A DNA stretch of 64,000 bases from Flavobacterium sp. ENC (GTDB lineage Bacteria; Bacteroidota; Bacteroidia; Flavobacteriales; Flavobacteriaceae), in the NCBI RefSeq assembly GCF_020991415.1, contig NZ_JAJMOY010000002.1, positions 903,841-967,840 on the forward strand, given 5' to 3'. The translations under genes were made by a program, and so were the position numbers. Below are positions 1 through 8,122 of the stretch, piece after piece (the first letter of the stretch is position 1; the number at the start of each line of letters is the position of its first letter). The notes under the pieces were generated by a model. That model saw only the letters and a list, made by a program, of their open reading frames with translations. It was not told the DNA's origin and did no database searches.

Positions 1-786
1 GAAGCAAAAGAATATATAGAATCAGGAATTCTGGAACTTTACGTTTACGGTTTATTAACCGAAGAAGAGAATCTGGAAGTAGCCGAAATGGCTAAAAACA
101 ATCCCGAAGTAGATCAGGAAATCCTTTCGATCGAAAGAGCTATTGTCGCTTTATCGTCAAGTTTTTCTCCTTTTCATTCGGTAGCCAATTTTGAGAAAAT
201 AAAAGCACGCCTTGAGCTTAAACATGGTAAAGTAGTCGACATGAAACCCGCCTCAAACTGGTCACAATATGTGGGCTGGGCAGCGGCAGTCGTATTACTT
301 TTAGGTCTGGGCTACCAGACTTTGGAGCTAACCAAAACCAAAGATGCTATTGCAACTGTTGGTAACGAAAAAACTAAAATAGAAAGGGAATTTGCCTATC
401 TGGACCAGCAAAACAAGCAAACCGAAAAAAGTCTTACTATTGTAAGAGATATCAAAAATACTGGGGTAACACTTGGCGGTCAGGCAGTCTCTCCAACATC
501 ATTTGCAAAAGTGTACTGGAACAAAGACACGAAAACCACTTACATTGATGCCGCAGGTTTACCAAAACCTCCAAAAGGAATGGTGTATCAGGTATGGGCG
601 CTAAAACTGAGTCCCGTGCTTACACCAACCAGTATTGGTTTACTGAGCGATTTTGAAGGAAATAACCAAAAAATATTTGCTGTTGACCAGACTGTTTCAG
701 CCGAAGCCTTTGGTATCACACTTGAACCTGCCGGAGGAAGTTTAACCCCGACCATGGAACAATTATATACTTTAGGAAAAGTATAA
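1..786 (+). CDS. Anti-sigma factor, RskA-like (5' end outside the window)
   Basis: The frame is open from base 1, and the 29 codons before the first ATG (88) read as normal protein (ELYVYGLLTEEENLEVAEM), so the gene starts upstream of the window and the ATG at 88 is internal. The visible part has a charged N-terminal cytoplasmic region, one membrane helix (YVGWAAAVVLLLGLGY, roughly residues 90-105 counted from base 1), a short coiled stretch, and a C-terminal periplasmic RskA-type domain with the signature GLPKPPKGMVYQVWAL. Members of this family sequester an ECF sigma factor at the membrane, and the sigma gene is usually immediately upstream, here outside the window. A rho-independent terminator follows 25 bases after the stop, so this is the end of its operon. 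Family assignment is from motif recognition; the partner is inferred. Confidence 0.85.
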   Translation, partial: EAKEYIESGILELYVYGLLTEEENLEVAEMAKNNPEVDQEILSIERAIVALSSSFSPFHSVANFEKIKARLELKHGKVVDMKPASNWSQYVGWAAAVVLLLGLGYQTLELTKTKDAIATVGNEKTKIEREFAYLDQQNKQTEKSLTIVRDIKNTGVTLGGQAVSPTSFAKVYWNKDTKTTYIDAAGLPKPPKGMVYQVWALKLSPVLTPTSIGLLSDFEGNNQKIFAVDQTVSAEAFGITLEPAGGSLTPTMEQLYTLGKV

Positions 787-810
787 AACATACATCTCAT
801 TACTATCCAA

Positions 811-847
811 AACGCATATTAATTTATTTTGATATGCGTTTTTTTAT
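811..847 (+). terminator. Rho-independent terminator of the anti-sigma gene
   Basis: AACGCATAT at 811-819 pairs perfectly with ATATGCGTT at 832-840, with a 12-base loop, followed by a T run. An in-frame ATG at 829 lies inside this hairpin and is therefore unlikely to be the start of the next gene. Confidence 0.8.
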
Positions 848-870
848 TATTTTTAATCAAAAACCACGAC

Positions 871-1269
871 ATGAATACCACTTTACTTTTAAGGATTACT
901 ATTGCTATCATTCTCCTCACCCATTCTGTATTCGGAATGTTTGATAACGGAATAAATGATTTCGGGAATTTATTTCTAAATCAGATTGGCTTTGCCCCTT
1001 TTGGAGTTCCACTGGCCTGGTCGATTAAATTATCACATGTTGCTGCTGCCATTCTTTTACTTCTCAATAAATACGTGAAACTGGCAGGATTTGTAACCAT
1101 TTTTGTTCTGATCATGGGAATCATTCTGGTACATTTTCAGGAAGGCTGGTTTGTAGTCGGGGGCGGGCGAAATGGTATGGAATATAACTTTTTACTCATT
1201 ATGGTACTTGTCGCGATTATGTACCCAAATGGATTTAAAAAAGAGAAAAATAAGACGCAGCATTTATAA
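871..1269 (+). CDS. DoxX-like small integral membrane protein
   Basis: A 132-residue protein with about four hydrophobic helices and the arrangement of the DoxX/DoxD-like family: N-terminal helix (LLRITIAIILLTHSVFGMF), a conserved-looking glycine/proline stretch before the second helix, and a short charged C-terminus. Start taken at 871 (MNTTLLLR); the frame is open to an ATG at 829, but that ATG lies in the terminator of the preceding gene. Family members are membrane proteins of mostly unassigned function, some linked to quinone or thiosulfate metabolism. The next gene follows 33 bases later on the same strand, so the two may be co-transcribed. Function is not established from sequence. Confidence 0.65.
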   Translation: MNTTLLLRITIAIILLTHSVFGMFDNGINDFGNLFLNQIGFAPFGVPLAWSIKLSHVAAAILLLLNKYVKLAGFVTIFVLIMGIILVHFQEGWFVVGGGRNGMEYNFLLIMVLVAIMYPNGFKKEKNKTQHL

Positions 1270-1302
1270 AATCTATTTTATAATCTTAACTCAGTCTTCA
1301 AA

Positions 1303-2031
1303 ATGGAAATAACCTGCAAAAATTGTAAGCATATTTATAAAGGCCATTACTGTAATAACTGTGGCCAGCCTGCTGCAACCCACAAAATTAACTGGCATTA
1401 TTTATGGCATGAAATCAGGCACAGTCTGTTGCATTTTGATGAAGGTATTCCGTATTCTGTAAAACAGTTATTTACAAGACCGGGGCATTCTATTCGTGAA
1501 TTTATCGAGGGAAAGCGGGTCAGGCATTTCAAACCTCTTTCCCTTGTTATAGTACTGGCAACTTTTTACGGTTTACTATATCACTACTTTAATGTCAATT
1601 TATATAATGATGCGACTGACACCACTATTGATATTGCGAAATTTAATGAATGGAGTTCAAAGCATTACTCATGGATTATAATCATAACAATTCCGTTTTT
1701 TACTTTGGGTACCTATATCAGCTTTAGAAAACAAGGGTATAATTTTGTAGAATACTTTGTATTTAATACCTACAAAGCATCTCAAAAGTTATTTGCGCAT
1801 ATTATTCTGTTTCCTCTTGTAGTTTATTATGACGGGAAACCTGAACTGCATAAAATTATGATTGCTATATATATAGCTGACCTTATTTTAACGTTTTGGA
1901 CAAACATTCAGTTCTTTAATAAAATCTCTAAAATCAAAGCCCTGTTGCTTTCTATAGTAAGTCAGCTTATTTTCTGGATCAGTTTTCTTTTAACGGTAGG
2001 CTTGATTGTTTCTCTTTTTGGTTACAATTAA
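1303..2031 (+). CDS. DUF3667 family membrane protein with N-terminal zinc-ribbon-like motif
   Basis: A 242-residue protein. The N-terminus holds four cysteines as two CxxC pairs (CKNC at residues 5-8 and CNNC at 17-20) in the context CKNCKHIYKGHYCNNCGQ, a likely small zinc ribbon. It is followed by the DUF3667 core with RPGHSIREFIEGKRVRHFKP and then about four to five membrane helices. This architecture is common in Bacteroidota; the function is unknown. The gene ends at a bidirectional terminator shared with convergent ccsBA. Confidence 0.8.
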   Translation: MEITCKNCKHIYKGHYCNNCGQPAATHKINWHYLWHEIRHSLLHFDEGIPYSVKQLFTRPGHSIREFIEGKRVRHFKPLSLVIVLATFYGLLYHYFNVNLYNDATDTTIDIAKFNEWSSKHYSWIIIITIPFFTLGTYISFRKQGYNFVEYFVFNTYKASQKLFAHIILFPLVVYYDGKPELHKIMIAIYIADLILTFWTNIQFFNKISKIKALLLSIVSQLIFWISFLLTVGLIVSLFGYN

Positions 2032-2062
2032 TTTCTTCGAACCGGCTTAAATATTATAATAA

Positions 2063-2096
2063 AAAAAATGTTCGACTTTTCAGCCGAACATTTTTT
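2063..2096. terminator. Bidirectional terminator between convergent genes
   Basis: AAAAAATGTTCG (2063-2074) pairs with CGAACATTTTTT (2085-2096) around a 10-base loop. Runs of A on the left and T on the right let it serve both the DUF3667 gene on the plus strand and ccsBA on the minus strand. Confidence 0.8.
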
Positions 2097-2116
2097 ATGA
2101 ATTAATAATGGATATA

Positions 2117-5100
2117 TTATTTTTTGCTTTTATAATGTTTTCTGTAACTTGGATAGGTTATTGCGCCAATTACTGAAATTGTTCCCAAAGAATACCAGAT
2201 CCAGTTTAGAGAATGAGCTTCACCTGTTGCGTAGGAATGCAGACCAACTAAGTGGAAATTTACTCCGTAATACGTAAACAGAATTGAAATAAACGCAAAC
2301 ATACTCATTAGGTTAAAAAACCACTTTCCGCGTAAAGCAGGTACAAATCTCGCGTGAATTACGAATCCGTAAATCATAATCGAAATTAAGGCCCAGGTTT
2401 CTTTCGGATCCCATCCCCAGTAACGTCCCCAGCTTTCGTTGGCCCATTGTCCTCCAAGGAAGTTACCTATCGTTAACATAATTAAACCAATAGTCAGTGA
2501 CATCTCGTTGATATAAGTGATTTCTTTGATGTTTAGGCTCATTTTTGCTTTGTTTTTCGCATTGGTAAAGAAAATCAAAAGTAAAGCTACAAAGCCTAAA
2601 ATCATTCCTAAGGCCAATGGACCATAACTTCCTACAATTACTGCTACGTGGATCATTAACCAATACGAATTAAGAACAGGCTGCAGATTCGCAATTTCCG
2701 GATCAATCCAGTTCATGTATGCCGCCATTAAGATCATAGCTGTTACAAAGGCTGATGAAGCAACGGTTAGCTTTGATTTTCTGTCAAAAGCCAGTCCGAA
2801 GAACATGGTTGCCCACGCTACATAAATAATCGATTCATAAGCATTACTCCACGGCGCATGGCCGGAAATGTACCAACGTGCAACTAATCCCAAAGTATGC
2901 AATGCAAATAAAAGGCCGACGATTATATGAAAACCGTTTAGCGTAATGCGCAGCCATTTTTTTTCAAAAAAGATATTTAGAATCGTAAACAGTAACATTA
3001 AAACAGAGGCAGTTAAGTACCAATAAGGAAGTTTCTTAAAAACGTCATATTTGTTATATGCAATTTCCGCATCAATTTTTTGTTCACTGGGGCGAACTTT
3101 ACTTCCGAATTTCTTTTGGAAACCATTGATACTTTCCACTAAATTATCAGCAGTGCTAAAATCTTTGGAAATGGAAGCATTATTCAGGGCACTAAAATAT
3201 AAAGGAAGAATCTGTTTCACATAAGTGGAATCCATTCCTTTCAGTCCGGCACTTTCACGCTCTAAATACGAAATCCATTTATTATTCGGATCATTCGGAA
3301 TCGGGAATATTTTTAAAATAGTTCCGCTTAATGCCGATTCCATTAAATTTACTCTTTTATCGGTTTCAATAAAATCTTTCTCAAACTGATTTGGATTCGC
3401 TGCTTTGTATGCTGCATCTAAATACGGTGCCAGTTTGTAATTTCCATTGGCATCAAAGAAATTTATAAAAGGAGCGCGTTTGACATCTTTTTCTACTCCG
3501 ATAATTTTACGGATACTGTCATTCCCCGCTCTTAGGTAAATAATTGGAACCTGAATCCAAACCTGGGCATATTGTGTCATAGACAAAAATACCTGATCAG
3601 AATTCATGTCGTTGTAGGTATCGCTCTGACTTACTTTTCGAAGCAATTCTGATGAAAAAGTGTTAATCGGTTTCATTCTTCCACCGGCATCCTGAATAAT
3701 CAGGCGTCCGAATTTTGCTGCGTGTGATTCCGGTGCCTTGTAAATACTCAATAAAGAATCTAACTGTTTCTGACTTGGCGGTGCCGTAACATGATTGGCA
3801 TGATCATTCGGATCTTCTGAATGTGAATGTGAATGGCCAGGTGTATGCACGTGAGGTGCAGGCGCTTCCTGTGCAAAACCGTTTAAGCTTAAAAGCAAAA
3901 CTAAAATCGTAACGAATTTCTCTTTTTTCTTTTTTACGCCTTCCAGTTTGCGTTTTAAATCGGCAAAACGGGAATGTTTGGTAAACATGATAGCCATTAA
4001 ACCGAAAAACAGCATGAAATAGCCTAAATAAGTGATAGACGTTCCCCAGAAATCATGATTTACAGATAATACAGTTCCTTTTTCATCCGGATCAAATGAA
4101 GACTGGAAGAAACGGTATCCTTTATGGTCTAAAACGTGGTTCATATAAATATCAGCATCAAAAGTTTCTGTAGAATCCTGAACGGTTACTTTACTTTCAA
4201 AAGCAGAATAACTTTTTTCTGTTCCCGGATATTTTGTAGCAATAAAATCGTTTAATTTAACTTTAAAAGGCAGAATATAAGCTTTGCTTCCGTAGAATAA
4301 CGAATATTCAATTTTGCCTATTTTAACTGTTTTTGGTTCTCCAACACTTCCTTTTGAGCCTAAAAGCGTGATTTCTTTTTCCTGTCCCTCCGATTTTACC
4401 TTTACGATTAAAGCATCATGATGACTTTTGGCTTTAAAATCATTATTCGATTCATACGCTATACTTCCTTTTATAGCAGGATCAGGAAATACAATTCTAA
4501 TGTCTCCAATACTATATAACGAACGCATCATCAACGGCTGTACATTGTCTTTAGTAACTTTCCCCTGAAATTTATCAGCCATTCGCATAAAATTACCTTC
4601 GAACGGTGTTTGGATGGTATATTTTTCTCCGGTCGTGTTGATATTAATTGCTCCGGCTGTAGGTTTATTCAAAGCAAACAAAACGTTGTGAATATTCTGA
4701 ACTTCCCCTTCTTTAAGGAAATGTTCTTCACGTCCTCCCGCTCCTGCTTCGACTAATTTCAAGTATAAAGTTCCTTTCGGGTCTGGCTTCACCACTTCTT
4801 TGGCTCCCATAATGTAGTTCTCGTAAGTTACTTCAAATGGAGTTTCATCAAATTTGCCCGAAATAGAGAAATCATTATCGGTAACGGGAGATAATAAAAG
4901 GCTTTTTTCGAAAACTCTGCGTTTCATTTCACCTTTATATTCTCCATCAGCAAAGACTGTCAGGAATGTTTTGTCTGAATAAATTTGGTTTTCGGCAGCA
5001 CCTTCACGAATCGGCATCATACCTTCATAGCTGATATATCGTGTAATAAATGCTCCCAAAAGGATAAAAATAAAAGCAATGTGCAATAAAAAGGTTGCCC

Positions 5101-5329
5101 ATTTTTCTTTTTTCAAGAGCTGGTACCGTTTGATGTTTCCTATGAAATTAAGCATAAAAATGACCATTATTGCCTCAAACCACCAGGTATTATAAATTAA
5201 AATTCTGGCTGTATCAGTATTGTACTTACTTTCGATAAAAGTACCAACACCCATTGCTAAAGCAAATGTTAAAAAAAGAACGGCCATTAATCGTGTAGAA
5301 AACAAAAAAGAGAATATTTTTTTATCCAT
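2117..5329 (-). CDS. ccsBA: Cytochrome c biogenesis protein CcsBA (ResB-CcsA fusion)
   Basis: A 1070-residue fusion that carries out system II cytochrome c maturation: heme export across the inner membrane and attachment to apocytochrome CxxCH motifs. The N-terminal half is ResB/CcsB-like: three helices within the first 105 residues, including LLHIAFIFILLGAFITRY with a membrane histidine, then a large periplasmic domain and a fourth helix near residue 440-460. The C-terminal 300 residues are CcsA: several helices around the tryptophan-rich WWD region, GRYWGWDPKETWALI, near residues 964-980. Between them, around residues 465-515, is a signal-like hydrophobic segment ending in Ala-Gln followed by a His-rich stretch. 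Bacteroidota commonly carry this fusion. It is convergent with DUF3667 and has its own upstream region. Confidence 0.93.
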   Translation of the reverse strand: MDKKIFSFLFSTRLMAVLFLTFALAMGVGTFIESKYNTDTARILIYNTWWFEAIMVIFMLNFIGNIKRYQLLKKEKWATFLLHIAFIFILLGAFITRYISYEGMMPIREGAAENQIYSDKTFLTVFADGEYKGEMKRRVFEKSLLLSPVTDNDFSISGKFDETPFEVTYENYIMGAKEVVKPDPKGTLYLKLVEAGAGGREEHFLKEGEVQNIHNVLFALNKPTAGAININTTGEKYTIQTPFEGNFMRMADKFQGKVTKDNVQPLMMRSLYSIGDIRIVFPDPAIKGSIAYESNNDFKAKSHHDALIVKVKSEGQEKEITLLGSKGSVGEPKTVKIGKIEYSLFYGSKAYILPFKVKLNDFIATKYPGTEKSYSAFESKVTVQDSTETFDADIYMNHVLDHKGYRFFQSSFDPDEKGTVLSVNHDFWGTSITYLGYFMLFFGLMAIMFTKHSRFADLKRKLEGVKKKKEKFVTILVLLLSLNGFAQEAPAPHVHTPGHSHSHSEDPNDHANHVTAPPSQKQLDSLLSIYKAPESHAAKFGRLIIQDAGGRMKPINTFSSELLRKVSQSDTYNDMNSDQVFLSMTQYAQVWIQVPIIYLRAGNDSIRKIIGVEKDVKRAPFINFFDANGNYKLAPYLDAAYKAANPNQFEKDFIETDKRVNLMESALSGTILKIFPIPNDPNNKWISYLERESAGLKGMDSTYVKQILPLYFSALNNASISKDFSTADNLVESINGFQKKFGSKVRPSEQKIDAEIAYNKYDVFKKLPYWYLTASVLMLLFTILNIFFEKKWLRITLNGFHIIVGLLFALHTLGLVARWYISGHAPWSNAYESIIYVAWATMFFGLAFDRKSKLTVASSAFVTAMILMAAYMNWIDPEIANLQPVLNSYWLMIHVAVIVGSYGPLALGMILGFVALLLIFFTNAKNKAKMSLNIKEITYINEMSLTIGLIMLTIGNFLGGQWANESWGRYWGWDPKETWALISIMIYGFVIHARFVPALRGKWFFNLMSMFAFISILFTYYGVNFHLVGLHSYATGEAHSLNWIWYSLGTISVIGAITYPSYRKHYKSKK

Positions 5330-5360
5330 TTCTGAGGAATTACATTGTGTAAAAGTGGGA

Positions 5361-5368
5361 CAAAAGTA
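5361..5368 (-). promoter_or_regulatory. Possible -7 promoter element for ccsBA
   Basis: On the minus strand the bases read TACTTTTG, matching the Bacteroidota -7 consensus TANNTTTG, 32 bases before the ccsBA start. No TTG -33 element at the expected distance was found. Confidence 0.35.
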
Positions 5369-5507
5369 CTTAAAAATGTTGAGTTCCTATATTTGTGATT
5401 TGTTAATTAAAACCAAAAAAAGCCCTCTCTAATAAATGAAATTCTTAAAACCCGGTGTGAAATTTTACAATGCTTCTAAGCTTAAGTTCTTTTTTACACG
5501 CAAATGG

Positions 5508-5593
5508 CACAGATTAAACAGATTGAATACGCTACCGTTAATTTATAAAGAAGATTCCCTTTCCAACATCAAAAAGAATCGGTTTAATCCGTG
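5508..5593. repeat. Intergenic inverted-repeat element
   Basis: The 328-base gap between ccsBA and the DUF2520 gene contains an imperfect inverted repeat: CACAGATTAAACAGATT at 5508-5524 against AATCGGTTTAATCCGTG at 5577-5593 (two mismatches in 17), separated by 52 bases. The wording is like the dispersed intergenic elements common in Flavobacterium; shorter look-alike fragments occur near 19510-19545 and 40835-40865. A 62-codon open frame that crosses it has no protein-like features. Confidence 0.5.
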
Positions 5594-5645
5594 TCATGTG
5601 TGGCTAAACTTCTTTTGCACTTAATTTTCTTTAAAAAAATAATGC

Positions 5646-5653
5646 TAATTTTG
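5646..5653 (+). promoter_or_regulatory. -7 promoter element next to the DUF2520 start codon
   Basis: TAATTTTG matches TANNTTTG and ends only four bases before the ATG at 5658, so a transcript from it would have almost no leader. No clear TTG at -33. Confidence 0.45.
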
Positions 5654-5657
5654 CGTT

Positions 5658-6419
5658 ATGATTCGAATAACAATAATTGGTTCCGGAAATGTAGCGCAGC
5701 ATCTGATTAAAGCTTTTGCTAAAAGCGAACTTGTAGAAATTGTTCAGGTACATTCCAGAAAGAAAGAGAAATTAGCCACACTACTTGAATTTGATAAAAT
5801 TACCGATACTTTTGAGGATTTAAAAGAAGCGGATATGTATATTATCGCCGTTTCTGACAATTCGATCTCAGACGTGTCGCAGCAATTGCCTTTTCAAAAC
5901 CGAATTGTGGTCCACACCTCCGGCGCAGCTTCACTTGAGGTTTTAGATTCAAAAAACAGAAAAGGTGTTTTTTATCCGCTTCAGACGTTTTCCAAAGATA
6001 AGGATGTTGATTTTTCAAAAGTTCCGATGTGTCTTGAGGCTGAAAATACTTTTGACTTTCGGGTTTTGGAAATGGCTGCAAAAAGTATATCAAATGTGGT
6101 GTTTGCCATAAACTCCGATCAGAGAAAAGCATTGCATGTTTCAGCAGTTTTTGTGAATAATTTCACCAATCATCTGTACCAGATCGGACAGGAAATTTGT
6201 GAAGAACATCAGGTTCCGTTTGAGATTCTGAAACCATTGATTCAGGAAACCGCCGAAAAAGTAAACACTTTAGACCCTGCTGCTGCACAAACAGGCCCTG
6301 CAAAACGCAACGATTCCCTGACTATCGCAGCACATCTGGACTATTTAAATACTGAAAATCAAAAAAATATCTATAAAATACTAACACAATCTATACAAAA
6401 TAATGGCAAAAAGTTATAA
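5658..6419 (+). CDS. DUF2520 Rossmann-fold NADP-binding protein (reductase-like)
   Basis: A 253-residue protein with an N-terminal dinucleotide-binding motif (ITIIGSGNVAQHL, GxGxxA type) and the conserved pattern VHTSGA then FYPLQTFS typical of DUF2520, followed by a helical C-terminal dimerisation domain containing NFTNHLY. The fold resembles F420-dependent NADP reductases and pyrroline-5-carboxylate reductases, but the substrate is unknown. It overlaps the downstream KdsC-like gene by 17 bases, so the two are almost certainly co-translated; whether they act in one pathway is not shown. Confidence 0.85.
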   Translation: MIRITIIGSGNVAQHLIKAFAKSELVEIVQVHSRKKEKLATLLEFDKITDTFEDLKEADMYIIAVSDNSISDVSQQLPFQNRIVVHTSGAASLEVLDSKNRKGVFYPLQTFSKDKDVDFSKVPMCLEAENTFDFRVLEMAAKSISNVVFAINSDQRKALHVSAVFVNNFTNHLYQIGQEICEEHQVPFEILKPLIQETAEKVNTLDPAAAQTGPAKRNDSLTIAAHLDYLNTENQKNIYKILTQSIQNNGKKL

Positions 6420-6930
6420 AGAAATAATGAATGACATCACGACGTTTGTTTTTGATGTTGATGGCGTGCTTACAGACAGTTCGGTTTTTGTAACCAATGA
6501 AGGAGAAATTCTTCGTACGATGAATATTCGTGATGGTTATGCGATGAAAGCGGCGGTAGAAAGCGGCTATAATGTTTGCATTATTTCGGGCGGAAGCAAT
6601 GAAGGTGTTCGTGTTCGTCTTCGCAATTTAGGAATTACCGACATTCATTTGGGAACTCCGGATAAGGTTAAAACCTTTAAAGAATACACTGAAACTTACA
6701 ATATTAATCCGGAAAATGTGTTGTATATGGGAGATGATATTCCGGATTTTCATGTCATGAAATTAGTTGGATTACCTACCTGTCCGCAGGATGCAAGTCC
6801 TGAAATTAAAAATATCTGCCATTATATCTCACACGTAAAAGGTGGAAAAGGAGCTGCACGTGATGTGATCGAGCAGGTAATGAAAGTACAGGGAAAATGG
6901 ATGGAGCATTTTAGCGGGAAACACGATTAG
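6403..6930 (+). CDS. kdsC: KdsC-like HAD phosphatase (3-deoxy-D-manno-octulosonate 8-phosphate phosphatase family)
   Basis: A 175-residue C0-type HAD phosphatase, the normal length for KdsC. The catalytic motif FDVDGVLTD gives the nucleophile Asp18 and acid/base Asp20; motif II is IISGGS and motif III/IV is YMGDDIPD. KdsC removes phosphate from KDO-8-phosphate in lipopolysaccharide core synthesis; closely related N-acylneuraminate-9-phosphatases share these motifs, so the substrate is inferred. The start at 6403 overlaps the previous gene by 17 bases; a second Met at residue 9 is possible. A hexanucleotide repeat follows the stop. Confidence 0.85.
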   Translation: MAKSYKEIMNDITTFVFDVDGVLTDSSVFVTNEGEILRTMNIRDGYAMKAAVESGYNVCIISGGSNEGVRVRLRNLGITDIHLGTPDKVKTFKEYTETYNINPENVLYMGDDIPDFHVMKLVGLPTCPQDASPEIKNICHYISHVKGGKGAARDVIEQVMKVQGKWMEHFSGKHD

Positions 6931-6948
6931 GTTTTTAGTCGCGGTTTT

Positions 6949-7014
6949 CAGTCGCAGTCGCAGTCGCAGTCTCAGTCGCAGTCTCAGTCGCAGTCTCAGT
7001 CTCAGTCTCAGTCT
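6949..7014 (+). repeat. Tandem hexanucleotide repeat, CAGTCG/CAGTCT
   Basis: Eleven consecutive six-base units, each CAGTCG or CAGTCT, immediately downstream of the kdsC-like gene and upstream of the UbiA gene. A degenerate twelfth unit (CAGTTT) follows. The same motif, on the opposite strand, occurs at 52681-52752. Not coding. Confidence 0.9.
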
Positions 7015-7071
7015 CAGTTTTCAGACCAATAAATAACCTTTGTTCTGCCTCTCTGCACCTTCATAAAAAAA

Positions 7072-7190
7072 ACTCAGAACCTTAAAAAAAACTTTGCCCC
7101 TTTGAACCTCTGTCCCTTTGAACCTTAAAAAAACTCAGAACCTTAGTAACTTAGCCACTCAGAACCTTAAAAAAAACCTCAGAACCTTTA
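7072..7190 (+). repeat. Repeated CTCAGAACCTTA-type intergenic segment
   Basis: At least four copies of CTCAGAACCTT(A), separated by A runs and by phrases such as CTTTGCCCCTTTGAACCT, fill the gap before the UbiA start. A reverse-complement version lies at about 22025-22058 upstream of the HAD gene. The frame of the UbiA gene is open through this repeat, but the sequence is not protein-like. Confidence 0.7.
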
Positions 7191-7195
7191 AAAAA

Positions 7196-8122
7196 ATGAA
7201 ATTCCTCAAACTCATTCGATATCAAAACTTAGTGATGCTTGCTTTTATGCAGCTTTTATTTCGTTATGCTTTTTTAAAACAGCAGGATATTCCGTTGGCT
7301 TTAGCGGACTGGCAATACGGTCTCTTAGTTCTGAGCACTGTTTTGATAGCGGCAGCGGGTTATGTAATTAATAATGTTATGGACGTTGCTACAGATACGA
7401 TCAACAAACCCAATGATGTTGTGATCGGAAAAGGAATTTCTGAAACTGCAGCTTATAATATTTATATCGGGTTAAATATTACCGGTGTTGCCATAGGTTG
7501 TTATTTATCGAATGTGATAATGAGGCCGGGTTTTGTCGTTTTATTTATTTTAATTGCTTCGGTGCTTTATTTTTATTCCACATCACTAAAGCAAATCATG
7601 GTTTTAGGGAATTTTGTGGTCGCCGCGGTATTATCATTTAGTGTTATTATTATTGGCGTTTTTGATCTTTTCCCGGCTACCAATGGAGAGAATCAGGCTC
7701 ACATGGCAAGTATTTTTTCCATTTTGACCGATTATGCCCTGTTTGCCTTTATGATTAATTTCATTCGCGAAATAGTTAAAGATATTGAAGATGTAAACGG
7801 CGATTATAATCAGGGGATGAATACCTTACCCATTGCCATTGGAATCAGCAGGGCCACAAAAATTGTTTTGGCGTTTGCTATTATTCCATTTATCCTTTGC
7901 TTGTTTTATATCAACAAATATTTTTTAGAAAACAATCTTTTTATCGTTACTTTTTATGCTTTTGCTTTTGTTTTGGCGCCCCTTTTATATTTCATCGTGA
8001 AAATATTCAGTGCTAAATCTCAAAAGGATTTTCATCATTTAAGTACTGTTTTGAAACTAATATTACTTTTCGGAATTTTATCAATCCTGGTTATTGCCCT
8101 AAATATAAAATACAATGCTTAA
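7196..8122 (+). CDS. UbiA-family prenyltransferase (geranylgeranylglycerol-phosphate geranylgeranyltransferase-like)
   Basis: A 308-residue polytopic protein with about eight to nine helices. The UbiA aspartate-rich motif is NNVMDVATDTINKP, which binds the prenyl diphosphate through magnesium; a second acidic loop is REIVKDIEDVNGD. It transfers a prenyl chain to a small acceptor at the membrane. The nearest family by general look is the GGGP-synthase-like branch found in Flavobacteria, but the acceptor is not known. Start placed at 7196 (MKFLKLIRYQN); an in-frame ATG at 7118 lies in the intergenic repeat. Its end overlaps the maf start by 8 bases. Confidence 0.82.
   Translation: MKFLKLIRYQNLVMLAFMQLLFRYAFLKQQDIPLALADWQYGLLVLSTVLIAAAGYVINNVMDVATDTINKPNDVVIGKGISETAAYNIYIGLNITGVAIGCYLSNVIMRPGFVVLFILIASVLYFYSTSLKQIMVLGNFVVAAVLSFSVIIIGVFDLFPATNGENQAHMASIFSILTDYALFAFMINFIREIVKDIEDVNGDYNQGMNTLPIAIGISRATKIVLAFAIIPFILCLFYINKYFLENNLFIVTFYAFAFVLAPLLYFIVKIFSAKSQKDFHHLSTVLKLILLFGILSILVIALNIKYNA

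Noticed and set aside
829..871. Alternative ATG at 829 for the DoxX-like gene
   Set aside because: It lies inside the terminator hairpin of the previous gene; 871 is the better start.
5436..5624. 62-codon open frame before the DUF2520 gene
   Set aside because: It runs through the inverted-repeat element at 5508-5593, has no motif or signal, and its codons are explained by AT-rich spacer sequence.
7118..7195. 26-codon extension of the UbiA frame
   Set aside because: It translates the CTCAGAACCTTA-type repeat; the normal start is 7196.
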